Positions 1-7,807 of a stretch of 11,371 bases of DNA are shown piece after piece; within the stretch, counting starts at the first letter, position 1; every line of letters begins with the position of its first letter. The DNA is from Chryseobacterium sp. UBA6632 (lineage in GTDB: Bacteria > Bacteroidota > Bacteroidia > Flavobacteriales > Weeksellaceae). The stretch spans positions 1 to 11,371 of the forward strand of contig DKLU01000125.1 of NCBI GenBank assembly GCA_002455915.1, written 5' to 3'. Made by a program: the position numbers and the translations under genes. The notes beneath the pieces are model-generated. The model saw nothing but the letters and a program-made list of their open reading frames with translations, ran no database searches and was not told the origin of the DNA.

Positions 1-65
1 GAGAGCTCCTTCTGGGAGCGGTTGCCCTTACACAAATGATTCTTATGATTGATAAAAATTGGTAA
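1..65 (+). CDS. C-terminal end of an M28-family metallopeptidase (partial, 5' end outside window)
   Basis: Only the last 20 codons and the TAA stop (63-65) are visible, in the frame starting at base 3. The peptide runs from ELLLGAV to MIDKNW. It matches the last 20 residues of the next gene at 15 of 20 positions, including the identical MIDKNW end. I infer that this is a tandem paralogue of that M28 peptidase. The DNA of the two tails differs at many synonymous positions, so the duplication is not recent. The stop lies one base before the ATG of the next gene, which suggests co-transcription and possibly translational coupling. Catalytic residues lie outside the window, so activity cannot be judged. 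Confidence 0.75.
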   Translation, partial: ELLLGAVALTQMILMIDKNW

Positions 66-66
66 A

Positions 67-1425
67 ATGAAAAAGATATTAGGAACTTCATTATTGCTTC
101 TCAGCTTAGCCGTTTTCGGGCAGGCGAAAGAAGATTCAATACAGTTCAGCAAAATTTCAATTGAAATATTAAATAAAGGAAAAGCATACACCGAGTTAAG
201 AGATTTAACGAAAAACATTGGTCACCGCTTAAGCGGTTCTGCGGCTTATGAAAAATCGGTGCAATGGGCAGAGCAAAAACTTCGTGATGCAGGGGCAGAC
301 AAAGTTTGGCTTCAGGAAGTAATGGTTCCGGTTTGGGAAAGAGGAAAAGAATCTTTACAGATAAAAACCGCCAACGGAAAATGGAAAAGTCTGAAAATGC
401 TTTCCCTAGGAAACTCTGAAGGAACAGGTGGAAAAGATCTTTCCGGAGAAATCATCATGGTAAAATCGATGGAAGAATACGAAAAACTTCCGGCAGAAAA
501 AGTAAAAGGCAAAATTGTTTTCTTCAACTACCCTTTTAGCCAGTCTTTTGTTCAGACCTTCAACGGATATGGAGATGCGGCGAAATACAGAGTAAATGCT
601 GCCGCATTAACCGCTAAAAAAGGAGGGAAATTCGCGATCATTCGTTCGCTTTCTTCGGCTTTTGATGATGTTCCTCACACGGGAGCTATGCGTTATGAAG
701 AAAAAGTTGATAAAATTCCTGCTGTTGCCGTCGGAAATACTACTGCCGATGAATTGGAAAGTATGTTACAAAAGCAGACCGTGACCGTAAAGTTAAATTC
801 TAATTGCGGCATGAAGGGCGAGAAACTCTCCCACTCCGTCATTGGTGAACTGACGGGTAAAAAAGATCAAAGTGTAATCGTTGTTGGCGGACATTTAGAT
901 TCCTGGGATGTGGGTGAAGGTGCGCATGATGACGGAGCAGGAATCGTTCAGAGTATTGAGGTTTTAAGAACATTTAAAAACTTAGGTATTCAAAATAATC
1001 ATACCATACGTGTGGTTTGTTTCGCCAATGAAGAAAATGGCGTGAAAGGTGGTATTGAGTACGGAAAAATAGCCAAAGAAAAAAAGGAAAGACATCTTTT
1101 TGCAATAGAATCTGATGCCGGAGGTTTTTCGCCGCGAGGTGTTGCATTAAACATGGAAGATTTAAGAAGAAAAGAAATCCAAAGTTGGAAGCATCTTTTT
1201 ATACCGTATGGAGCGTATGATTTTGATGAAAAATATTCGGGAACAGATATTTATCCTCTTCATGACATGGGTGTTCCGACTGCCGAATTGATGCCTGATT
1301 CTCAGCGATATTTTGATATTCACCACACGGAAGAAGATACTTTTGAAAAGGTGAACCGAAGAGAATTATTGCTTGGTGCAACTGTAATGACCCAGCTTAT
1401 TTATATGATTGATAAGAACTGGTAA
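67..1425 (+). CDS. Secreted M28-family metallopeptidase (carboxypeptidase Q-like) with PA-like insert
   Basis: 452-residue exported zinc peptidase. ATG at 67 is chosen over an in-frame TTG at 49 because it opens directly with a signal peptide (MKKILGTSLLLL..., probable cleavage near GQA) and follows the upstream stop by one base. A region at about 110-245 resembles a protease-associated (PA) domain inserted before the catalytic part. The M28 dinuclear zinc set is complete: H276 and D278 in GGHLDSW, D288/D289 in AHDDGAG, E322/E323 in ANEENG (catalytic base and ligand), D350 in ESDAGG, and H419/H420 in HHTEED. In this family it would remove terminal residues from peptides or hydrolyse dipeptides in the periplasm or outside the cell; exact specificity is not visible. 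It ends at a strong hairpin shared with the convergent GH3 gene. Nothing links it to the glycan genes. Confidence 0.93.
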   Translation: MKKILGTSLLLLSLAVFGQAKEDSIQFSKISIEILNKGKAYTELRDLTKNIGHRLSGSAAYEKSVQWAEQKLRDAGADKVWLQEVMVPVWERGKESLQIKTANGKWKSLKMLSLGNSEGTGGKDLSGEIIMVKSMEEYEKLPAEKVKGKIVFFNYPFSQSFVQTFNGYGDAAKYRVNAAALTAKKGGKFAIIRSLSSAFDDVPHTGAMRYEEKVDKIPAVAVGNTTADELESMLQKQTVTVKLNSNCGMKGEKLSHSVIGELTGKKDQSVIVVGGHLDSWDVGEGAHDDGAGIVQSIEVLRTFKNLGIQNNHTIRVVCFANEENGVKGGIEYGKIAKEKKERHLFAIESDAGGFSPRGVALNMEDLRRKEIQSWKHLFIPYGAYDFDEKYSGTDIYPLHDMGVPTAELMPDSQRYFDIHHTEEDTFEKVNRRELLLGATVMTQLIYMIDKNW

Positions 1426-1430
1426 GCATA

Positions 1431-1460
1431 AAAAAACCGCCTTTATAAGGGCGGTTTTTT
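1431..1460. terminator. Bidirectional intrinsic terminator between convergent genes
   Basis: A GC-rich stem (ACCGCC paired with GGCGGT) is flanked by six A on the left and six T on the right, with a short AT-rich loop. It starts 6 bp after the stop of the + strand peptidase and lies 16 bp beyond the stop of the minus-strand GH3 gene. The A and T runs give a U-tract in both directions, so one hairpin can end both transcripts. Confidence 0.9.
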
Positions 1461-1476
1461 GTTTTTAAATTATTTT

Positions 1477-3933
1477 TTACGGTTTTAAATCTGTAAACTG
1501 TTTATCTGCCGGAAAAACATGCTGCACTTTTTCTACTACCAATTCTTTAGGAAGAGAAAACTCTACATTTTGTTTAATATTCTGCGAAGAAGCGCCGATT
1601 GAAACTTTATATTTTCCTTGTTCAGCAATCCATGCACTTTTAGCAGTAATAAATGATGCTAAATCTTTCGGATTTAAACTTAAAGTAATAGTCTGAGTTT
1701 CGTTCGGCTGCAATTCTTTTGTTTTTGCATAAGCTTTCAATTCAGCCTTTGGTTTGTCAATTGATTGATGAGGAGCTGATAAATAGAGCTGAACAACCTC
1801 TTTTCCAGCTACTTTTCCTGTATTTTTCACATCAATGCTCACCTCAATTTTATTATTAAAAGTTGGCGAACTGATCTTTACATTAGAATAATCGAAATTC
1901 GTGTAAGATTTTCCGTAGCCAAATTCATAAGATGGCTTTACATTAAATGTATCGAAATAACGATAACCCACGTACACTCCTTCTTCATACGTCACTTCTT
2001 TAGGATTTTCAGCAGGAACTCCAGGGAAATTCTTTGCTGAAGGCGTGTCTGAATATTTCACAGGGAAAGTCATCGTCAGTTTTCCTGAAGGATTGATCTT
2101 CCCTGACACTACATCAGCAACAGAGTGCCCGCCTTCCTGACCGGGTTGCCAAGCCAAAAGAATTCCATCCACTTTATCTTTCCACGATGCTGTTTCAATA
2201 ACACCACCGATGTTTAAAATAACCACTACTTTTTTACTTTTCGCATGGAAAGCTTTAGAAATCTTGTCCAGCATTTCGATTTCTTCTGTTGCTAAGTTGA
2301 AATCTTCGTTCACAACTCTATCACCGCCTTCACCTGAGTTTCTTCCCAAAGTCACGAAAGCGATTTCAGAAGTTTCTGCTTTTTTAGCGTAGAAAGCATC
2401 ATCCAATTTAATTTCACCCAATCTTCCCGGAAGCCCAAGAATTCCTTTTTTCTTTCTTTCAATTAATTCTGCTGCGGCTTCTTTTTCTGCGTGAGGTTTG
2501 TATAAATCAACCAATTCTTTGTCTAATTTGTATCCTGCAGAATTCAGACCTTCCAAAAGAGAAACCGTGTGTTTGTTGTTCACACTTCCACTTCCCGTTC
2601 CACCTGTAATCCAAGCATAAGAAGTCACACCGAATAACGAAACTTCTTTTTGCTTGTCTGCAAAAGGTAATGCATTTCCTTCATTTTTAAGCAAAATCAT
2701 TCCTTCTGCCGCTGCATTTCTTGTTACTTGCGCATGTTGTGCCAGATCAGGTTGATCGCTGTATTTATATTGTGCAAAAGTTGGCGTTTTGAAGATATAT
2801 TCTAAAATTCTCTTCACATTCAGATTGGCAACTTCCTTGGATAATTTTCCTGAATTTAAAGCTTCCAGTAACACTTTTTTTTGAGCAGGTATTCCCGGCA
2901 TCAAAAGGTCATTTCCTGCATTCATCTGCTTTACAACGTCGGAAATTCCGCCATCTTTAATCGATTCAAACCCCGGGAACCCTCCGAACCAGTCGGTCAT
3001 TACAATTCCTTTAAAACCCCATTCTTTTCTCAAAACCTGAGTTAAAAGATCATGACTGTCTGAAGTATAAACACCATTCAGCTTGTTGTAAGAAGACATT
3101 ACCGTCCATGGCTGAGATTCTTTTACGGCAATTTCGAAATTTCTCAGATACAATTCTCTCATCGCTCTTTCCGAAACATGTGCATTGATGGTTAATCGAT
3201 TAGTTTCTTCATTATTAGCAGCAAAATGTTTGATAGAAGTTCCCACGCCTTGAGACTGAATTCCGTTCACAATTGCCGCAGCCGTTTTACCAGAAATCAA
3301 AGGATCTTCAGAATAATATTCAAAATTTCTTCCGTTCAATGGGTTTCTCTGAATATTCAAAGCAGGCGCTAAAAGTACATCAACACCATATTCTTTCACT
3401 TCATTTCCCATTGCTTTTCCAACCTGTTCCAGAAGCGTTTTATTCCAAGTTGAAGCCAAAGCCGTTCCTACAGGAAATGCCGTTGCATAATACGTTTTTG
3501 AATCATTTTCTCTCGTTGGCTGAATTCTCAAACCTGCAGGGCCATCGGCAACAATCGTCGCAGGAATCCCGAATCTGTCAAAAGAATCTGTTCCACCAGC
3601 GGCTCCAGGAACCAAACCTTGTTTTGAATCTCCAACAGGACCAGTCAATACTTCTATTCCGGGCATTCCGGTTCCAATCAGAAGATTTACTTTTTCTTCA
3701 TTGGTCATTTGCTTGATGATGGCATCAATTCGTTTGTCAACCGAAAGACGTGTATCTTCCCAAAGGTCTAATTTTCCGTTTTTGTTTAAATCTTTAAACG
3801 TTTTTCCGTCAACACTTAGCGTTGGAGTATCCTGTGCCTTTGCAAAAGGCGATGCAGCCAATAAAGCCAAGAATAATCCTGAGTATTTTGCTTTTTGAGA
3901 AAGCTTGATTAATGTGGATACATTCTTCTTCAT
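1477..3933 (-). CDS. Secreted GH3 family beta-glucosidase-type glycosidase with C-terminal Fn3-like domain
   Basis: 818 residues, full length for a GH3 enzyme with an Fn3-like domain. The signal peptide has a hydrophobic stretch at about 18-29 and a probable cut after AKA (33). A 12-residue EF-hand-type loop at 48-59 (D48, N50, N52, G53, D56, E59) follows. GH3 N-domain about 62-370: the NGRNFEYYSEDP motif (R202 to P211), K235-H236 in KHFAANNEE, and nucleophile D314 in VMTDW. GH3 C-domain about 410-630: E535 in SGEGGDR is the likely acid/base. Fn3-like domain about 695-765. The family releases terminal beta-linked sugars (glucose, xylose and others) from oligosaccharides by a retaining mechanism; the substrate cannot be read from the sequence. 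It starts 3 bp after the nucleoside-hydrolase-like gene, so the two are almost certainly co-transcribed. No lipobox is seen, so it is probably soluble periplasmic or secreted. Confidence 0.93.
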   Translation of the reverse strand: MKKNVSTLIKLSQKAKYSGLFLALLAASPFAKAQDTPTLSVDGKTFKDLNKNGKLDLWEDTRLSVDKRIDAIIKQMTNEEKVNLLIGTGMPGIEVLTGPVGDSKQGLVPGAAGGTDSFDRFGIPATIVADGPAGLRIQPTRENDSKTYYATAFPVGTALASTWNKTLLEQVGKAMGNEVKEYGVDVLLAPALNIQRNPLNGRNFEYYSEDPLISGKTAAAIVNGIQSQGVGTSIKHFAANNEETNRLTINAHVSERAMRELYLRNFEIAVKESQPWTVMSSYNKLNGVYTSDSHDLLTQVLRKEWGFKGIVMTDWFGGFPGFESIKDGGISDVVKQMNAGNDLLMPGIPAQKKVLLEALNSGKLSKEVANLNVKRILEYIFKTPTFAQYKYSDQPDLAQHAQVTRNAAAEGMILLKNEGNALPFADKQKEVSLFGVTSYAWITGGTGSGSVNNKHTVSLLEGLNSAGYKLDKELVDLYKPHAEKEAAAELIERKKKGILGLPGRLGEIKLDDAFYAKKAETSEIAFVTLGRNSGEGGDRVVNEDFNLATEEIEMLDKISKAFHAKSKKVVVILNIGGVIETASWKDKVDGILLAWQPGQEGGHSVADVVSGKINPSGKLTMTFPVKYSDTPSAKNFPGVPAENPKEVTYEEGVYVGYRYFDTFNVKPSYEFGYGKSYTNFDYSNVKISSPTFNNKIEVSIDVKNTGKVAGKEVVQLYLSAPHQSIDKPKAELKAYAKTKELQPNETQTITLSLNPKDLASFITAKSAWIAEQGKYKVSIGASSQNIKQNVEFSLPKELVVEKVQHVFPADKQFTDLKP

Positions 3934-3936
3934 ATT

Positions 3937-4968
3937 TTATTTTTTAGAATTAAACATTTTTAGTTTTATATAGAAATCTTCGAACATCAATCTTGTATCA
4001 AGATGAGTGTATACTCTTATATTTCTACCGTTTGAATTGTATTCGTAAGCTCCATTATCATTAATTTTCGGAGCATTTTTTAAGACATAACTACTTGATG
4101 ATGGGTCTGCTTCAAAAGAAGACTGAAGTGCCGTTAATAAAACCAACGGACTGTCGCCCATGATATACGTTTCGCCAACCAGCAAATTGAATTTTTGCGT
4201 TTTAAGCATCAAATCTTCAATTTTTTGCGTTAAATAAGCTCCGGTTTTTCCTTCAGGTTTCACTTTACTCAGTAATTCAGCATAAGACATTAAAGTCTGT
4301 CGATACGTATTTCTCGGAACCTGCCAGATATTTAAATTAGATTGATTGAAAACCACCTGAGCCGCTTTAATATCGATTCCTAAATTATATTCCAAAGGCG
4401 TATAACCAGGCGGCGGTATTGCTAAATCTGAATATTCGGGACCGCCAATCCAAACCACAACGATTTTGTCGGCGATTTTTGGTTCCATCAAATAAGCGCT
4501 TGCAACTTCTGTTAAACCGGCACCGCAAACCACAAACAAAGGATTTTTCTCATCAGCTTTCATTGCTTCGGCAACGATTGTTTTTGCACCTTCGGAAATG
4601 TTTGGTGTTTTAAGATCTTTCAACTGATCATTTGAACCTTGAAAAACTTTAAATTGATTTTTCAAATTCATCACATCAAGGGTTTCACTCACTTTTTTTA
4701 CTGCATTTTCGGCAGTAATTTTTGATGAATCAAACGGATCTCCAGGCTTTAAATGCGAACCGATAATCCCACGAATGTCTGTTGAAGGAGACAAAATCTG
4801 ATGCACTAATTGAAAAAGCCCATCTGGGTCGCCACCAAAATCATTATCGACAATCACTCTGTAACGGGGTTTTACGAACTGATCCATTTCAGAAATTGCA
4901 GCAGTCTGCTGTGCTGAGACAGAAACTGCTGCGAATAAAGAAACTATATTAAAAAATACTGATTTCAT
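3937..4968 (-). CDS. Secreted nucleoside-hydrolase-like protein with an atypical metal-site motif
   Basis: 343 residues with a signal peptide (cut near SVSAQ, residue 20). The fold is that of inosine-uridine-preferring nucleoside hydrolases: an N-terminal strand and aspartate cluster RVIVDNDFGGDPDG (D41, D43, D47, D49), an internal EYNLGIDIKAA (E193, N195, D199) matching the EFN...DPEAA ribose-binding segment, and a late GDSPLVLL with D272 where the family usually has its last calcium ligand. The N-terminal cluster departs from the usual DxDxGxDD: if D43 and D47 align with the first two ligands, the third is P48 followed by D49. Family members cleave N-ribosides with a bound calcium ion, but export and coupling to a GH3 gene 3 bp downstream argue against simple nucleoside salvage. 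The true substrate is unknown. The start is A-rich with no Shine-Dalgarno. Confidence 0.85.
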   Translation of the reverse strand: MKSVFFNIVSLFAAVSVSAQQTAAISEMDQFVKPRYRVIVDNDFGGDPDGLFQLVHQILSPSTDIRGIIGSHLKPGDPFDSSKITAENAVKKVSETLDVMNLKNQFKVFQGSNDQLKDLKTPNISEGAKTIVAEAMKADEKNPLFVVCGAGLTEVASAYLMEPKIADKIVVVWIGGPEYSDLAIPPPGYTPLEYNLGIDIKAAQVVFNQSNLNIWQVPRNTYRQTLMSYAELLSKVKPEGKTGAYLTQKIEDLMLKTQKFNLLVGETYIMGDSPLVLLTALQSSFEADPSSSSYVLKNAPKINDNGAYEYNSNGRNIRVYTHLDTRLMFEDFYIKLKMFNSKK

Positions 4969-4984
4969 TGTTTTTATTTTTAAT

Positions 4985-5059
4985 CACAAAAGAGTTATTG
5001 ATTATTTTCTGGTAGGATTTTATAAATCTCTCGCTGATTATGCAGATGGAGCAGATTTT
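4985..5059. repeat. Short-period repeat words in the leader of the nucleoside-hydrolase-like gene
   Basis: The 168-bp gap at 4969-5136 holds three near-copies of a 9-bp unit in direct succession: GCTGATTAT (5033-5041), GCAGATGGA (5042-5050) and GCAGATTTT (5051-5059). A separate word CACAAAAG at 4985-4992 recurs before another gene in this window (9443-9450). No open reading frame or GC-rich terminator hairpin is seen here, so transcription from the alpha/beta-hydrolase gene may read through. Similar GCAGATT-type words are, from memory, common between genes in Chryseobacterium. Function unknown. Confidence 0.5.
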
Positions 5060-5136
5060 AATTTTACTTATCTGAAAAATTTGTTCAATCTACATGAGAT
5101 TTTAATCAATACATTCTTTATGATTTAATTAAAATA

Positions 5137-6015
5137 TTATAAAAATTTGTGGAATCTCAACCAATCCAAATACACATCCGACCATTTGTCAACAGGAAGA
5201 TTTTGTTTTCCCATTCCGAAACCGTGGCCGCCTTTTTCGTAGATATGAAGTTCGGTTGGCTGTCCTGCTTCCAACCATTTGTTGTATAGTAAAACTGATT
5301 TTGGAGCTAATTTCAACTGATCATCACTTGCTGCACAAATGAATAATGGAAGTGGAGATTTCGGAATTTCTGTATCTAAAATTTCCTGACTTGGTCCGCC
5401 GTAGATTGAAGCTGCGAAATTTGGCAAAGTTGAAGCATCCTTGCTGTGAAGAACGCTTTCTAAAATTACACTTGCTCCTGCCGAAAATCCGATTACACCT
5501 AATTTCTCAGGATTGATGTTCAATTCTTTTGCGTGAGTTCTTACATAAAAAATTGCTGTTTTGATATCTTCACCTGCCATTACTTTAATTGGAGCCGTTC
5601 TTTTATCAAAAGCTTGTCTGTCTTTGATGTTTTCCATCATTTCTTTTGCGGGGTCATTGGATTTTGTTTCCAACAATCTATATTTTAAAACTACTGCAGT
5701 AATTCCGTTTTCTGCGAGTTTCTTTGCCATATCAATTCCTTCGCGGTTGATTGATAAACTTTGAAAACCTCCACCCGGAGCAACAACGACAACAGCTCCG
5801 TTTGCTTTTGATTTATCGGCTTCGAAAACTAAAATTGAAGGTTGGGTAACGTTGAAAACAACTTCTGTTTTAAACAATTCATTGAATTGCTGTGCTTCTT
5901 TCTGCGTCCAGTTTTCTGTTCCCGGCGCTTTTCCTTTGTATAATGGAATTGATTTTTGAGCATTGATGCTGTTTAAACCGAAAAGGAATAAACTTGCTAT
6001 AATTAATTTTTTCAT
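5137..6015 (-). CDS. Secreted alpha/beta-hydrolase, acetyl-esterase / BD-FAE-like
   Basis: 292 residues. The signal peptide is MKKLIIASLFLFGLNSINAQ with a probable cut after A19. The alpha/beta-hydrolase features are complete: the oxyanion-hole segment PGGGF (80-84), nucleophile elbow GFSAG with S178, D231/D232 in AASDDQ as the likely acid, and H264 in GGHGFGM. A GGG oxyanion loop with a secreted esterase core is typical of enzymes often labelled xylan or carbohydrate acetyl esterase; the same group is sometimes misnamed as a xylanase. It probably removes acetyl or other acyl groups from sugars before GH3 enzymes act; the substrate is inferred from context only. It is followed after 168 bp by the nucleoside-hydrolase-like gene with no evident terminator between, and preceded by a repeat-filled 366-bp gap. 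Confidence 0.85.
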   Translation of the reverse strand: MKKLIIASLFLFGLNSINAQKSIPLYKGKAPGTENWTQKEAQQFNELFKTEVVFNVTQPSILVFEADKSKANGAVVVVAPGGGFQSLSINREGIDMAKKLAENGITAVVLKYRLLETKSNDPAKEMMENIKDRQAFDKRTAPIKVMAGEDIKTAIFYVRTHAKELNINPEKLGVIGFSAGASVILESVLHSKDASTLPNFAASIYGGPSQEILDTEIPKSPLPLFICAASDDQLKLAPKSVLLYNKWLEAGQPTELHIYEKGGHGFGMGKQNLPVDKWSDVYLDWLRFHKFL

Positions 6016-6034
6016 TGATTTTTATTATTTTAAA

Positions 6035-6089
6035 CGCAAAGAGCGCAAAGATTTTTTTTAATTATTCTGTATATTTTTCGTTCGCAAAG
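6035..6089. repeat. CGCAAAG repeat words next to the esterase start
   Basis: CGCAAAG occurs at 6035-6041 and 6044-6050 (9-bp period) and again at 6083-6089, within the 5' leader of the minus-strand alpha/beta-hydrolase (20-74 nt upstream of its ATG). This is the right-hand start of the 366-bp gene-free gap at 6016-6381, which otherwise holds the two inverted-repeat elements and the hairpin listed separately; I see no coding sequence in it. On the transcribed strand the words read CTTTGCG. Confidence 0.55.
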
Positions 6090-6129
6090 GCGTTTCACTC
6101 AGCGAAGACCGCATTAAACTGACAGTTAG

Positions 6130-6208
6130 TTTGTCATTCCGTAGGAATCTCTGCACGAATTGAATTTTTAGATTCCACGCTCCACTTCGTTTCGCTCTGA
6201 ATGACAAA
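6130..6208. repeat. 79-bp nested inverted-repeat element (MITE/REP-like)
   Basis: Outer arms TTTGTCATTC (6130-6139) and GAATGACAAA (6199-6208) are perfect reverse complements. Inside them GGAATCT (6144-6150) and AGATTCC (6170-6176) form a second perfect pair. The element has no coding capacity. From memory, phrases like GTCATTCCGTAGGAATCT recur many times in Chryseobacterium genomes, which would make this one copy of a dispersed palindromic family; that is not tested here. It could fold into a branched hairpin in the RNA or DNA. Confidence 0.7.
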
Positions 6209-6247
6209 CATTCTGCTAATTCTTAACAGCAAATCTCACGCACCCCG

Positions 6248-6314
6248 ACTTGAGCGGAAATCCTTTTTTGCTTGTACTCAAGTTCTATTTAGATTGAAAT
6301 CGTCCGCAAAAAAG
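6248..6314. repeat. Second imperfect inverted-repeat element in the same gap
   Basis: Two interleaved pairs of arms: ACTTGAG (6248-6254) with CTCAAGT (6277-6283), and CTTTTTTGC (6263-6271) with GCAAAAAAG (6306-6314). Because they overlap, only one pair can form fully at a time, or they form a pseudoknot-like fold. The preceding GACTTGAGCGGAAATCC phrase resembles words that I recall as common between flavobacterial genes. No reading frame is supported. Confidence 0.5.
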
Positions 6315-6337
6315 ATTGGGAGCCCTTCGACAAGCTC
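6308..6337 (-). terminator. Weak hairpin and U-tract downstream of the CE1 esterase
   Basis: Read on the minus strand, a short stem (GAGC at 6337-6334 with GCTC at 6323-6320, with extra CTT/AAG pairing inside) is followed after a few bases by six U (6313-6308). It lies about 45 bp past the esterase stop. The stem is short, so this is a tentative terminator. The hairpin sequence CCTTCGACAAGCTCAGG (6324-6340) is itself a phrase seen, from memory, in many unrelated bacterial genomes, so it may be a dispersed palindrome reused as a terminator. Confidence 0.4.
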
Positions 6338-6381
6338 AGGATAAACTACAGGCGGAGTAAGCTGTCCAAATAATTATTATT

Positions 6382-7551
<1,170 letters not shown>

Positions 7552-7577
7552 TTAATTGTGTGTATTTAAATTTTAAA

Positions 7578-7726
7578 CATTAAGAAATTAAGTTTTAAAG
7601 AGTTTTTACTTAATGTATCTTAATGAAAATCAATTTATTGATTTCTTTATTTTTAATAATTGTGGTCTTTCTTAAATCCTTAATGTTGAAATATTTTAAG
7701 AATAAACGTTGTTTATTTTCATTAAG
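7578..7726. repeat. Cluster of CATTAAG / CTTAATG words in the CE1 esterase leader
   Basis: The heptamer CATTAAG occurs five times in either orientation within 149 bp: 7578-7584 and 7720-7726 direct, and 7609-7615, 7619-7625 and 7679-7685 inverted. ACATTAAG (7577-7584) and CTTAATGT (7609-7616) form a perfect 8-bp inverted repeat, and ATTAAG is repeated with an 8-bp period at 7579 and 7587. The gap at 7549-7807 has no supported gene. This could be an operator-like array or a decayed repeat. Confidence 0.5.
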
Positions 7727-7740
7727 AGAAATAAGTTTCG

Positions 7741-7771
7741 TTAAAACCGGACTAAAAATGTCCGGTTTTAA
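7741..7771 (-). terminator. Terminator hairpin after the DUF1593 gene
   Basis: Perfect 12-bp inverted repeat TTAAAACCGGAC (7741-7752) and GTCCGGTTTTAA (7760-7771) around a 7-base loop, 36 bp past the minus-strand stop of the DUF1593/Sde182-like gene. The T-run lies inside the 3' arm and no long U-tract follows, so efficiency is uncertain. It suggests that the CE1 esterase has its own promoter. Confidence 0.75.
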
Positions 7772-7807
7772 GACATTTATTAGTATCAATTATGAATCAT
7801 TTTTAAA

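Noticed and set aside
49..66. TTG start that would add six residues to the M28 peptidase
   Set aside because: The ATG at 67 begins exactly at a standard signal peptide and follows the upstream stop; the extension would place MIKIGK before the signal and overlap the previous gene.
5033..5059. CRISPR-like array from the 9-bp units
   Set aside because: Units are far too short, imperfect and contiguous, without spacers or cas genes.
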